From assembly GCA_009379955.1 (NCBI GenBank), contig WHST01000046.1:1-45039 (forward strand): a stretch of 45,039 nucleotides of DNA, in the 5' to 3' direction. This DNA is from Streptosporangiales bacterium (GTDB taxonomy: Bacteria > Actinomycetota > Actinomycetes > Streptosporangiales > WHST01). The notes under the pieces were generated by a model. The model had not been told where the DNA came from. It saw only the letters and a list, made by a program, of their open reading frames with translations, and ran no database searches. Shown here in pieces: positions 31,370 through 39,885 of this stretch (positions within the stretch are counted from its first letter, which is position 1; every line of letters begins with the position of its first letter). The translations under genes and the position numbers were made by a program.

Positions 31370-32989
31370 TCAGTGCCCGCTCACCTTGGCGAGCACGGTG
31401 TTCCAGTCGTCCGGCGGTTCCGATCCCCGCCACGCGACGTGGTGGTCGGGTCGGACGAGGACGAGCTCGCGCTCCCACACCTCGCGTACCGCGACGTCGA
31501 GTGGGAGGTACGTGACCGGCATGGCGCGGTGCCGCGCCGTGTCGACCACGCCCTTCCCCGCGCCGGCCCCCGACGAGTCGACGAGGGTGAAGCCGGCGCC
31601 GAGACGGTCGAAGAGCGGGCTGCCGTCCGCCAGCCGTACCGATGGCGCGCGCCCCCCGGGCCAGGTGGTCGGCACGATGCGACCCCAGTCCCACGCGGAT
31701 GGGTCGGCCTCGTGCCAGACCACGGGTGAGGTGTCGTAGCGGTACCCGAAGTGGATCCCCAGGTTGTCGAGCTGGTACGTCTCGTGTGCCAGGAAGCCCG
31801 CGATCTGCTCCCGCGACGCGGCCGCGGCGACGAGCCGCGGGAACCGCAGCCAGACCTCGAGCAGGTTCGCGCACATCTCCCGGTTGAACAACGCCACCGG
31901 CCGCCGCTCGATCTGGTAGCTGGCGAGCAACGCGTCGGCACCCCAGCCACGCAGCCTGGCCGCGAGCTTCCAGCCGAGGTCGACCGCGTCCGCGATCCCG
32001 GTGTTCGCGCCGTGTCCGCCGGTCGGGTAGAAGTGGTGCACGGAGTCGCCGGCCAGGAAGACGCGGCCGCGGCCGTACGTATCCGCGACGCCGAGGCTGC
32101 CCTCCCACTCGACGATGCTGAGCACGTCGTCGACGGTGAAGTCCGCGCCGAGGTTGCGGCGCATCTGTGCGACCGGATCCTCGGCCCGCGCCGCTTCGTC
32201 GGCGAGGTGGACGGTTCCCGTCCAGGTGTCCCGCTCGTCCCTGGAGACCAGGGTCAGGCCTCCCGCGGCGATCGTGAGGAACGCCCTGCCGTGACGCCGC
32301 AGGACCGGATCGCTGCTGCGGAAGTAGACGTCGCGGTGGTGGGTCGGTGGCGCCAGCAGGCCGACGCCGACGTCGAGCAGCGTGCGTACGGTGCTGCCCG
32401 CGCCGTCGCAGCCGATGACGTAGCTCGCCCGGACACGCCGCTCGGCGCCCGTCTGCGACTCGACGAGAGAGACGCGGACGTTGCTGGCGTCCTCCTCGAG
32501 GTCCGTCACTGCGCAACCCGGCCGGAAGTCGATGAGCGGATGTGCCTCCACCCGGGCGCGCAGGATCTCCTCGAGCAACGAGCCCTGCAGCCGCTGGTGC
32601 GGTTCGGCCGGCATCGTCCCGTCGTTCACGGCGTCGATGCGGTCGCGCAACTCCGTCACCGACGAGTAGTGCCATGTCGCGATCGGCGGCTCGGCGAAGT
32701 CGCGGCTCCAGATGAAGGTGAACGGGTGCTCGGGCGGTACACCGCGCCGCCTGATCTCGTCGGTCACGGCGAGCCTGCGCAGCAGCTCCATGCTGCGACC
32801 GTTGATGTAGTCCATCTTCGGATGCGGCGACGCGGTCAGCGCCCGGTCGACGAGCACGCTGGTGACGCCGTGCCGGGCGAGCTCGAGGGCGAGCACGGCA
32901 CCCACCGGGCCGGCCCCGACGATCAGCACCGGCGTCGTGGCGCCGTCTGGCGCCGTGCCGTCGCGGCCGGCCCGCGCTGACTCAGACAT
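31370..32989 (-). CDS. FAD-dependent aromatic monooxygenase (MhpA/PheA-type)
   Basis: A 539-residue class A flavoprotein monooxygenase. It has GAGPVGAVLALELARHG near residues 25-41 (dinucleotide fold), the RSMELLRRLAV segment, GCDGAGSTVR near 194-203, and AGDSVHHFYPTGGHGANTGIADAVDLGWKLA near 310-340 (FAD ribityl binding). A C-terminal thioredoxin-like extension includes ELVLVRPDHHVAWRG. This architecture is typical of MhpA, phenol hydroxylase and polyketide/aromatic hydroxylases such as RdmE. It adds a hydroxyl group to an aromatic ring using NAD(P)H and O2. Its start overlaps the amidohydrolase stop by eight bases. Probable substrate: an aminophenol or dihydroxybenzoate unit or the coupled product. 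Confidence 0.85.
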   Translation of the reverse strand: MSESARAGRDGTAPDGATTPVLIVGAGPVGAVLALELARHGVTSVLVDRALTASPHPKMDYINGRSMELLRRLAVTDEIRRRGVPPEHPFTFIWSRDFAEPPIATWHYSSVTELRDRIDAVNDGTMPAEPHQRLQGSLLEEILRARVEAHPLIDFRPGCAVTDLEEDASNVRVSLVESQTGAERRVRASYVIGCDGAGSTVRTLLDVGVGLLAPPTHHRDVYFRSSDPVLRRHGRAFLTIAAGGLTLVSRDERDTWTGTVHLADEAARAEDPVAQMRRNLGADFTVDDVLSIVEWEGSLGVADTYGRGRVFLAGDSVHHFYPTGGHGANTGIADAVDLGWKLAARLRGWGADALLASYQIERRPVALFNREMCANLLEVWLRFPRLVAAAASREQIAGFLAHETYQLDNLGIHFGYRYDTSPVVWHEADPSAWDWGRIVPTTWPGGRAPSVRLADGSPLFDRLGAGFTLVDSSGAGAGKGVVDTARHRAMPVTYLPLDVAVREVWERELVLVRPDHHVAWRGSEPPDDWNTVLAKVSGH

Positions 32990-33800
32990 GGGACGTCTCC
33001 CTCGTGGACGGTTCGATCCGGTGTTCCGGCTCGCCGAGCAACCGGCAGGCGTTGCGCCAGGTGATCCGCTCCCAGGTGTCCGCGTCGAGGCGCAGCGTGC
33101 GGAGCTTGGTCAGCTCGACGTCGGGGTGCTGCAGCGGATACTCGGTGCCGAGCAGTACCCGGTCGGCGCCGAGGCGTTCGATCGCCACGCCTGCCACGCC
33201 GGCGTAACATCCGGAAGTCTCCGCGAGGATGGTGGGGTACGGGGCGACGACGTCGACCGAGTAGACGTCGATGCCGATGAAGCCGCAGTGCCCGAGCACG
33301 AACGTCGTGTCGGGGAACGTCTGGGCGAGTGCGACCAGGTCGCGGGCGCCGCAGCCGCGCCGGCCGATGCAGACCACATAGACCGGATGCCCTGCGGTGG
33401 CTGCCACCTCGACCAGCGCCATCGTGCGTTCGTCGGTGAGCGGCACGCCGTGCACGGCAGGCGAGATCTCCAGTCCTCGGAAGCCGGTGACCTGCTCGCG
33501 GTACGGACGTTCGCCGCGGTGCGGGTTGCCGAAGAAGAACGGCAGCAACCGGCCGGCGGTGCTCGAGCAGGCCTCGAGTACGGCGTCGTTGTCGGCGTCG
33601 TCCTCGATGTGGCCCTCGGTCATGATCTGCCTCGCGAGCCGGTCGAGGTCGATCACGCCACCCGAGCAGATGGCGGCGCGGTCGATGCCGCAGCCGTCCA
33701 TCGTCGCGAGCAGCGTGTCGACGGCGCCGGGTCGCGGTGCGAGCCGTGCGTGGATGTCGAAGATCGGCGTGCCGGTGGCGGCTCCTGCGCGTGCGCTCAT
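32982..33800 (-). CDS. Amidohydrolase-family (PF04909-like) protein with altered metal ligands
   Basis: A 272-residue TIM-barrel protein of the ACMSD/amidohydrolase_2 type. Landmarks are FDIHARL (Asp15, His17), PVYVVCIGRRG, LGHCGFIG (His171), the ERLGADRVLLGTEYPLQHPD segment and a final WRNACRLLG. The usual HxH is HxR (Arg19). The strand-end His that follows in relatives is Cys144, and the last Asp of GSDxP is Glu220, so the normal metal site is mostly gone. In nataxazole-type pathways an amidohydrolase relative catalyses benzoxazole formation. A cyclase or nonhydrolytic role is possible here, especially beside an F390-type ligase, but loss of activity is also possible. It overlaps the isochorismatase stop by four bases (ATGA). 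Confidence 0.75.
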   Translation of the reverse strand: MSARAGAATGTPIFDIHARLAPRPGAVDTLLATMDGCGIDRAAICSGGVIDLDRLARQIMTEGHIEDDADNDAVLEACSSTAGRLLPFFFGNPHRGERPYREQVTGFRGLEISPAVHGVPLTDERTMALVEVAATAGHPVYVVCIGRRGCGARDLVALAQTFPDTTFVLGHCGFIGIDVYSVDVVAPYPTILAETSGCYAGVAGVAIERLGADRVLLGTEYPLQHPDVELTKLRTLRLDADTWERITWRNACRLLGEPEHRIEPSTRETSHV

Positions 33801-34507
33801 CGGTCGCTCAGCCCTGCCAGGTCCCGGTCGCGACGCACTCCGGCGGCGAGCGAGGACGAGCCGGCCCTGCTCGCGGTCAGTGCCTCCCGCATCCGACGCG
33901 TCGTGACGGTCACCGCGCAGCGTTGCGTCGCATAGTCGAGTCCCATCCGGTGCTGGGCCAAGGAGAAGTCGGCGACCGCGTCGGCGACGAGGAACGGTTC
34001 GATGTCCTGGGTGAACGCGTCGCAGGCCGTCATCAGGCAGCCGATGTGGGCGTAGACGCCGCAGATGACCAGCTGGTCACGTCGGTACCGGTGCAGGATG
34101 TTCGCCAGCGTCGTGCCGTGGAACGCGCTGTACCGCCACTTCGTGAGGACGGCGTCCTGCGGCCCGGGGGCGAGCTCGTCGATGATCCGCCTGCCGTGGT
34201 CGTCGGTACCCATGCCGGGACCCCAGAAGTCGTGCAGGAGTCCGCGCTGTGCGCGGGTCATCCGTCCCGGCTGCGCCGTGTAGACGACCGGCATGCCGAG
34301 CCGCGTCGCAAGCTCACGCAACGAGACGATGTTCGCGACCAGGTCGGTCACCGGTGGCCGGTCGGCGGGGAACGCCTGGACGAAGTAGTGCTGCATGTCG
34401 TGGACGAGCAGGGCGGCCCGACCGGCGTCGGGTTGCCAGGTCACCTGGGCCAGGCCGAGCTCGGCCTCGGTCGGCATGTCGTACGCGGCGATCGTGGGGA
34501 TGGCCAT
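33797..34507 (-). CDS. Isochorismatase (PhzD/EntB-type)
   Basis: A 236-residue isochorismatase. The N-terminus [17 protein letters not shown] is characteristic of the EntB/PhzD/DhbB group. [11 protein letters not shown] gives the catalytic Asp37, [10 protein letters not shown] gives Lys123, and [11 protein letters not shown] has Gly where related nicotinamidases have the nucleophilic Cys. It hydrolyses isochorismate to 2,3-dihydro-2,3-dihydroxybenzoate, or the amino analogue (ADIC) to 2,3-dihydro-3-hydroxyanthranilate. The EntB aryl-carrier domain is absent, as in PhzD. The start at 34507 matches the family's N-terminus. It follows the EntA-like gene by 42 bases. No isochorismate or ADIC synthase is in the window. 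Confidence 0.9.
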   Translation of the reverse strand: MAIPTIAAYDMPTEAELGLAQVTWQPDAGRAALLVHDMQHYFVQAFPADRPPVTDLVANIVSLRELATRLGMPVVYTAQPGRMTRAQRGLLHDFWGPGMGTDDHGRRIIDELAPGPQDAVLTKWRYSAFHGTTLANILHRYRRDQLVICGVYAHIGCLMTACDAFTQDIEPFLVADAVADFSLAQHRMGLDYATQRCAVTVTTRRMREALTASRAGSSSLAAGVRRDRDLAGLSDR

Positions 34508-34549
34508 GTCTGCTCCTTCTGCGGTGTCGCCGAGGCCGGGCAGTGCGGA

Positions 34550-35326
34550 TCAGGCCCGCAGAGCCGCGCCTCCGTCGACGTAGAGGTCCTGCATGGTGAT
34601 GTGGCCGGCGCGGTCGGAGGCCAGGAACAGCACCGCGTCGGCCACGTCGTCGGGCCGTGCGAGCTTCTGGAGCGGGATGCCTACCCGGTACTGCTCGGGC
34701 GCGCCGTCGATCGTGGACTGCGCGCCGTACCCGTCGTGCCACATCGACCTCAGCATCGTCGTGTCCGTCGAACCCGGCGCGACCACGTTGCAACGGATGC
34801 CGCGTGGTGCGAGCTCCAGCGCGAGACACCGGGTGAAATGAGCGGCGGCGGCCTTCGACGCGGCGTACGCCGACATGCCCATCCGCGGTACACCGGCGGC
34901 GTTGGACGCGACCGTGACGATGCAGCCGTACCCCCGTGCCGCCATCCGCCGGCCGACCGCACGGCAGGCGTGGAAGACGCCGAAGGTGTTGACGGCGAAC
35001 ACGGCCGCCCAGTCCTCGTCGGACATCTCCACCGCCTGACCGGTACGCAGCACCCCCGCGACGTTGACCAGGACGTCGACGGGGCCGAGCTCCGCCTCGA
35101 CCCGGTCGACCGCGGCGTCGACGCTGGCCGGGTCCCGCACGTCCGCCGGGTAAGCGGCGTGCCGCCCCGGCCGGTCGAGCTTCTCGACCAGCGTGTCCAG
35201 GCCCGCGGCGTCGAGGTCGACCGCCGCGACGGTCGCCCCGTTCCTGGCCAGCCCGTGGGCGACGGCCTCCCCGATGCCGGCGGCCGCGCCCGTCACCACG
35301 GCGACCCGGTCCTCGAACCCGTCCAT
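34550..35326 (-). CDS. 2,3-dihydro-2,3-dihydroxybenzoate dehydrogenase-like SDR (EntA/DhbA type)
   Basis: A 258-residue [11 protein letters not shown] lies at 12-19, the catalytic Ser at about 141, and Tyr154 and Lys158 in YAASK. Strong EntA-type features are [30 protein letters not shown] and [17 protein letters not shown], then [39 protein letters not shown]. It oxidises the dihydro-diol from the isochorismatase to 2,3-dihydroxybenzoate, or the amino analogue to 3-hydroxyanthranilate, using NAD. Immediate proximity to the isochorismatase supports this. Which of the two acids is made depends on the missing chorismate-using enzyme. Confidence 0.88.
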   Translation of the reverse strand: MDGFEDRVAVVTGAAAGIGEAVAHGLARNGATVAAVDLDAAGLDTLVEKLDRPGRHAAYPADVRDPASVDAAVDRVEAELGPVDVLVNVAGVLRTGQAVEMSDEDWAAVFAVNTFGVFHACRAVGRRMAARGYGCIVTVASNAAGVPRMGMSAYAASKAAAAHFTRCLALELAPRGIRCNVVAPGSTDTTMLRSMWHDGYGAQSTIDGAPEQYRVGIPLQKLARPDDVADAVLFLASDRAGHITMQDLYVDGGAALRA

Positions 35327-35349
35327 GTCGTCCTCGCTTTCCGTGGCGG

Positions 35350-36534
35350 TCAGCCGGTGACCGCGGCCGCGGCGTCGTAGCCGTAGATCCAGTCCTGCTT
35401 CGCCAGTGCGCCCTCCGCCGCGAGCGCGCGGTCACGCTGCCGCTGCTCCTCGCCGTCGGGGAGATGCAAGGCGGTCGTGTTCGCCCGGGAGATCTCGTGC
35501 ACCCGCCCGGTGCGTGGCTTGCGAAGGTCCTCGTACTGGCGCAGCGCGCCGGCGATCCCGCCGACGTCCACGTCGCGGAGGCAGGCCGCCAGCGTCACGG
35601 CGTCCTCGATCGCCTGGTTCGCGCCCTGCGCGAAGAACGGCAGCATCGGGTGGGCCGCGTCACCGACGACGGTCAGCCGATCGGTGCTCCAGGTGGACAA
35701 CGTCCCGCGGTCGTGCAGCGCCCACTGGCTGACGGTGTCCGGGGCCGCCGTCAGCGTCTGCACCTCGGAGTTCCACCCGGTGTACGCGTGCGCGAGCGTC
35801 TCCCTCCGCCCTTGCGCCGACCACGACTCGATCTCCCACCGGCTGCCGGGGAACGTCGCGCCGAGGCTGACCTGCGTTCCGCCGGAGACCGGGTAGCTCA
35901 CACAGTGCTGCCCGGGGCCGAGCCAGATGACGACCCGCGGTTCGGCGAGGAGGAACGGCGCCCGCTCGGCCGGGATGAGCGCCCGGTAGATCGTCTGCCC
36001 CGAATAGCGCGGCTCGTCGCGGACGAGCCGTTCGCGTACCCGCGAGTGGATGCCGTCCGCTCCGATGACGAGATCGGCGGTGACACTCGACCCGTCGGAG
36101 AACTCGAGTTCGACCTCGTCGACGCCCTCGCGGACGGCGACGCAGCGCCGGCCGAGGTGCACGATCCGCTCCGGCAGCCGTTCGAGCAGGCCGCGGTGCA
36201 GATCGGCCCGGTGCACCGTGTAGTACGGCGCCCCGTAGCGTTCCTCGCACTCGTCGCCGAGCGGCGTGCGGCGCAGCAACGAGTTGTCGTCCCAGCGGCG
36301 CATCTCGAGTGCCGCGGGACGCACGCCCTTGTCGCGCAGCCTGGTGCCCACGCCGAGCCGGTGCAGTACACGCGCGGCGTTGGGTGCCAGCTGGATGCCC
36401 GCACCGACCTCACCGAGCAGACGCGTCTGTTCGAAGACGTCGCAGCACAGGCCGGCCTCGTGCAGCGCCGCCGCCACGGTCAGGCCCGCGATGCCGGCGC
36501 CGACCACGGCGATCCGGATGTCCTCGCTCCGCAC
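35350..36534 (-). CDS. FAD-dependent monooxygenase, salicylate/3-hydroxybenzoate hydroxylase-like
   Basis: A 394-residue single-component flavoprotein hydroxylase. It shows [19 protein letters not shown] (dinucleotide fold), [14 protein letters not shown] near residues 43-58, [16 protein letters not shown] near 155-170, and [26 protein letters not shown] near 285-310. It ends QDWIYGYDA, as in salicylate 1-hydroxylase and 6-hydroxynicotinate 3-monooxygenase. Related enzymes hydroxylate, or hydroxylate and decarboxylate, aromatic acids. In known 3,4-AHBA pathways such as platensimycin an FAD hydroxylase acts on this acid, so this enzyme may hydroxylate 3,4-AHBA or the second acid. Gaps are 30 bases from the ligase and 23 to the SDR. 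Confidence 0.86.
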   Translation of the reverse strand: MRSEDIRIAVVGAGIAGLTVAAALHEAGLCCDVFEQTRLLGEVGAGIQLAPNAARVLHRLGVGTRLRDKGVRPAALEMRRWDDNSLLRRTPLGDECEERYGAPYYTVHRADLHRGLLERLPERIVHLGRRCVAVREGVDEVELEFSDGSSVTADLVIGADGIHSRVRERLVRDEPRYSGQTIYRALIPAERAPFLLAEPRVVIWLGPGQHCVSYPVSGGTQVSLGATFPGSRWEIESWSAQGRRETLAHAYTGWNSEVQTLTAAPDTVSQWALHDRGTLSTWSTDRLTVVGDAAHPMLPFFAQGANQAIEDAVTLAACLRDVDVGGIAGALRQYEDLRKPRTGRVHEISRANTTALHLPDGEEQRQRDRALAAEGALAKQDWIYGYDAAAAVTG

Positions 36535-36564
36535 TGCGCACCTCCGATACGTGTCGCGAACCGG

Positions 36565-37881
36565 TCAGTAGTAGAGGACTGCCTTGCTCCAGTCCTCGTC
36601 CGGGCCGAACAGGCTGCGAGGCTTGACCACGTCGTGGCTGCGGGTCAGCACCTCGGCGGGGACGAGCGATCCCGCCTGCAGCGCGACGACGTGGGACCTG
36701 ACGCCGAGCCGGTCACGAAGGGCGTCCGTGAGCGCGGCGACGGCGTGGTCACGGTGCTGGTCGGCCGCCTCGATCTCGACCCGGAGAACGTCCCGCTCCG
36801 CGCGGGCGCGCCAGAACAGTACGCCGTACTCGGCAGGCAGGTCGAAGACGATCTCCTCCAGCTGATGCTGGCTGACCGGGACGCCCCCGACCTCGTGGCC
36901 GAACGCGTTGCGGCCGAGCACGCGGATCGACGGCAGCGCCCACCCGCAGTCGCAGTCGGAGTAGCTGACCTCGACGTTGTCCTCGAGGTTGTAACGGACC
37001 AGCGGCATGGCCTCCCGGTACAGCGTGGTCGCGACCAGCTGGCCGCTGCCCTCGCTGCTGCAGCGCCCGGTCCGTGGGTCGTACACCTCGAACACGAAAC
37101 GGTCGGCCCACAGGTGCATGTGTCCCGCTGCACACTCCCCGGCGAGGCTGCCGGTCTCGGTGGAGCCGTACTCCTCGACGACCGGCACGCCCCACAGCTG
37201 GCTGATTCGCCGGCGCCGTGCCGTGCTGAGCGGTTCCCCTCCGACGAAGAGGCCGCGCAGGGCAGGGAAGTCGGTCTTCGGATCGAGGCCGGCCTCCTTG
37301 GCCGCCGCCGCCCAGAGCAGGCACTCGGTCGGCACCGACCAGGTGATGGTGACGCCGAGGTCGCGGAGCACCCGGACCACCCGGGAGTACGGCATCGCCA
37401 GCGAGCGGTTGTCGCCGGGGACGACCGTCGCCCCGGCCAGGCGTCCCGCCGCGTGCGCGAGGTGCCCGGTGAGCAGAAGGGCGTACGGCGTGCGGACCAG
37501 GAACGTGTCCGTCGGCAGCATGCCGATCGCCTTGCGAGCGAACCGTTCCGCGAGGTCGAGCCAGTCCTCGGCGGTGTAGTAGGAGGCGGTCGGCCGTCCC
37601 GCCGTCCCGCTCGACTCGTGGTACGTGGCCAGCCGTTCCCTGCCCACTGCCAGTAGACCGTACGGATACGAGTCGCGCAGGTCCTGCTTCGTCGTCAGCG
37701 GCAGGCTCGCGAGGTCGTCGAGCGTGCTCGGTGGGCTTCCCGCGGCGAAGCGTTCCCGGTAGAACGGTGAGCGGGCAGCCCAGGTCAGTGACCGGGCGAG
37801 CTGTCGCGACTGCATCTCGAGGAGTTGCTCGGCGCCGTCCCACTGCCCGAGCTGGGGCAGTGGCTCAAGGGTCTGGGTCAT
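36565..37881 (-). CDS. F390-synthetase/phenylacetate-CoA ligase (PaaK)-like adenylating enzyme
   Basis: A 438-residue ANL-superfamily adenylating enzyme of the PaaK/F390 synthetase group. SFYRERFAAG and LPLTTKQDLRDSYPYG lie early, the AMP-binding ESSGTAGRPT loop is at 89-98, LRGLFVGGEPLS around 208-219, EEYGSTETG at 236-244, and the family's later LVRYNLEDNVEVS and DCDCGWALPSIRVLGR segments follow. It activates an aromatic carboxylate as acyl-AMP and may transfer it to CoA or directly to an amine/hydroxyl. F390-type ligases occur in benzoxazole pathways (A33853, nataxazole), where they join aminohydroxybenzoates. It lies directly after the two 3,4-AHBA genes, so 3,4-AHBA or the second acid is the likely substrate. 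Confidence 0.86.
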   Translation of the reverse strand: MTQTLEPLPQLGQWDGAEQLLEMQSRQLARSLTWAARSPFYRERFAAGSPPSTLDDLASLPLTTKQDLRDSYPYGLLAVGRERLATYHESSGTAGRPTASYYTAEDWLDLAERFARKAIGMLPTDTFLVRTPYALLLTGHLAHAAGRLAGATVVPGDNRSLAMPYSRVVRVLRDLGVTITWSVPTECLLWAAAAKEAGLDPKTDFPALRGLFVGGEPLSTARRRRISQLWGVPVVEEYGSTETGSLAGECAAGHMHLWADRFVFEVYDPRTGRCSSEGSGQLVATTLYREAMPLVRYNLEDNVEVSYSDCDCGWALPSIRVLGRNAFGHEVGGVPVSQHQLEEIVFDLPAEYGVLFWRARAERDVLRVEIEAADQHRDHAVAALTDALRDRLGVRSHVVALQAGSLVPAEVLTRSHDVVKPRSLFGPDEDWSKAVLYY

Positions 37882-37897
37882 CGCCGGTCCCTTCCGT

Positions 37898-38998
37898 TCA
37901 CTGCTCGAGGCAGAACTCGTCGATGGGGTAGCCGACGTGCCGCTGCTCGGTCGGCAGATAGCCGAGCACCCGCGTGCCGGCGGTCAGCTCGGTGACATTG
38001 AGCACGACGCCGCCGGGGCCGAGCACGCGCACGTGCCAGTCGTCCTGGACGATGAGGTTGACGTCCTGCCCGGACGGCGCGACCGCGTCGATCGCGAGCA
38101 GCGGCCTGGTCTCGATCTTCACCCGGCCGACTGCGACGATGCGCGTGCGTCCTGACGAGTCCACGGCGAGCACCTTCGAACCCGCGCGCAGCTCGCTGAG
38201 GTAGTTCGTCCGTCCCGCCGCCCCGACGGTGTACGAGTGCAGGGCGCCCGCGTTCACCCGGAACGGCCGGGTCGGCATGTACGGCAACGGGTGCGTCTCG
38301 CTGCAGCCCAGGATCATTCCCTGGGAGGTCGAGCCGACGAGGATGCCCTCGTCCAGCCGGAAGTGGGTGCAGGTGTCGACGCACGCACGCTCGCCCATGC
38401 CCACACGCCTGATGCCGCGCACGTCGAGCGCGACGAGATCGAGGTCCGCGGGACGGTCGTCGGCGGCCGCCTTGAGCTTCGTGGCGTCACCGACGGTCTG
38501 CGGGGTGAGCATGACGCCGTCCGAACCGTGCTCGAGCACGCCGAAGACGATCTCGGCCTCCTCGACGTCCTGGACCCCGGTGATGATGCTGCCCTCGGCC
38601 TTGTTGGCCGCGGCGAGCACGATCTCGAGCGGGATCTTGGTCGGGTCGCGGAACAGCAGGACGGCCCACCGGTCGCTCCTGGCGACCTCGCAGGCGAGCT
38701 CGAGGCTCTCCGCGTCGGTGATCTCGACGAAGCGTCCGAACTCGACGGTCGGGTGGGTGGCGGCCAATGCGGCGCGGTCGCCGTACGCCTCAGGACCCAG
38801 GATGACGATGTCTGCCTTCAGGTCGCTGGGCACCTCACCGCCCTGAGGGAAGTACACCCGGCGGGTGGTCGGTGGCAGGGTCTCGAGGTCGGCGAGATCG
38901 GCGGCGACGATGCCGTCGACGCGCTGGTGCACCGCCTCTTCGAGGATCGCGTCCTTCACACCGTTGGTCTTGCGGACGTCCAGCCAGCAGAGTTTCAC
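37898..38998 (-). CDS. griH-like: 3-dehydroquinate synthase II family protein, GriH-type 3,4-AHBA synthase
   Basis: A 366-residue DHQ synthase II (PF01959) homologue. Signature stretches are MKLCWLDVRKTNG at the N-terminus, VEFGRFVEITD, a mid-protein GVMLTPQTVGD, MGERACVDTCTHFRLDEGILVGS, SETHPLPYMPTRPFRVNAGALHSY and GRVKIETRPLLAID. Archaeal members make dehydroquinate from an amino-heptulosonate. GriH in grixazone biosynthesis instead converts the C7 product of GriI into 3-amino-4-hydroxybenzoate. Pairing with a GriI-like aldolase and an aspartate kinase, in a bacterium that has the ordinary shikimate route, favours the GriH function. Spacing is 42 bases after the aldolase and 16 before the ligase. 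Confidence 0.87.
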   Translation of the reverse strand: MKLCWLDVRKTNGVKDAILEEAVHQRVDGIVAADLADLETLPPTTRRVYFPQGGEVPSDLKADIVILGPEAYGDRAALAATHPTVEFGRFVEITDAESLELACEVARSDRWAVLLFRDPTKIPLEIVLAAANKAEGSIITGVQDVEEAEIVFGVLEHGSDGVMLTPQTVGDATKLKAAADDRPADLDLVALDVRGIRRVGMGERACVDTCTHFRLDEGILVGSTSQGMILGCSETHPLPYMPTRPFRVNAGALHSYTVGAAGRTNYLSELRAGSKVLAVDSSGRTRIVAVGRVKIETRPLLAIDAVAPSGQDVNLIVQDDWHVRVLGPGGVVLNVTELTAGTRVLGYLPTEQRHVGYPIDEFCLEQ

Positions 38999-39040
38999 GG
39001 CATCTCCTTGGAATCGTGGTTGCTGAGGTGGTCCCGGCGA

Positions 39041-39865
39041 TCAGCCGGCCGCGACCGCGAGCTCGTCGTGGGGGAGTGCGGGGATCCGGTCACTGTCGTC
39101 GTGCACCAGGTCCGCGACCATCCGCGCCGTCGCGCCCGGATCGGTGGCCTGGAAGATGTTGCGGCCCATGGCGAGACCGGCGACACCGCCGCGCATCGCG
39201 TCGCCCACGTATCGGCGCAGCTCGCCGATGCTGGTCACCGGCGGGCCACCCGCGAGGATCACGGGAATGGGGCAGGCACGCGTGATGTCCGCCATCGTGC
39301 TCACCGAGTCGACCGCGACGGTCTTGACGATGTCGGCCCCGAGGTCGACAGCGAGCGTCACGGCGTGCGCGACGAGCTCCGGGTCCCGCGGGTTGCGGAC
39401 CTCAGGCCCGCGCGGGTACACCATGGCGAGCAGCGGGACGTTCCACTGCTCGCATGCCTCGGACACGGCCGCCAGGTCGGCGACCTGGCGGCCCTCGTCC
39501 AGCGATCCGAGGTTGACGTGCACGCTGACCGCGTCGGCGCCGAGCCGCAGCGACTCCGCGACGTTGGCGACCAGGTACTTGGCGTTCGGGTCGGTGGCGC
39601 GGGCCGTGCTCGCGGACAGGTGCACGATGAGGGACGTTCGGGCGAACCAGGCGGGGTCGACGTGGCGCAGGCTGCCCTTGTGCAGGACGACGGCGTCGAC
39701 GCCGTTGCCGGCGAGCTGGCCGACCAGCCGGTCCAGGCCCGCCCCACCGGTGATGGGCCCGTCACTGATCGAGTGGTCGAGGGGAACCACGAACATCCGT
39801 GTGGGGGCGTGCCGGTAGAGGCGGCGTAGCCGAATCCGGCGGGCGAACGAGGAGTTCATCGACAT
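39041..39865 (-). CDS. griI-like: GriI-type class I aldolase (DhnA/ADH-synthase family)
   Basis: A 274-residue aldolase related to archaeal 2-amino-3,7-dideoxyheptulosonate synthase. Characteristic blocks are MFVVPLDHSISDGPI (residues 24-38), VVLHKGSLRHVDP, LIVHLSAST, RLGADAVSVHVNLGS, PLLAMVYPRGPEV, GADIVKTVAVDS (the Schiff-base Lys region), VILAGGPP, and the phosphate-binding GGVAGLAMGRNIFQ near the C-terminus. In grixazone and related pathways GriI joins aspartate semialdehyde with dihydroxyacetone phosphate to give a C7 amino sugar phosphate-like intermediate for GriH. The start at 39865 has GGAAGGAACGACG upstream; a second in-frame ATG two codons later is possible. Confidence 0.88.
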   Translation of the reverse strand: MSMNSSFARRIRLRRLYRHAPTRMFVVPLDHSISDGPITGGAGLDRLVGQLAGNGVDAVVLHKGSLRHVDPAWFARTSLIVHLSASTARATDPNAKYLVANVAESLRLGADAVSVHVNLGSLDEGRQVADLAAVSEACEQWNVPLLAMVYPRGPEVRNPRDPELVAHAVTLAVDLGADIVKTVAVDSVSTMADITRACPIPVILAGGPPVTSIGELRRYVGDAMRGGVAGLAMGRNIFQATDPGATARMVADLVHDDSDRIPALPHDELAVAAG

Positions 39866-39885
39866 CGTCGTTCCTTCCTTCCAGC

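Noticed and set aside
30567-32675. 702-codon minus-strand open frame
   Set aside because: Out-of-frame shadow overlapping the MhpA-type monooxygenase and the secreted protein; Arg/Gly/Ala-rich with no motif.
35464-37656. 730-codon plus-strand open frame
   Set aside because: Antisense to the monooxygenase and the ligase, both of which show clear motifs. The composition is typical of an antisense high-GC frame.
38237-39829. 530-codon plus-strand open frame
   Set aside because: Antisense to the GriH-like and GriI-like genes; no motif.
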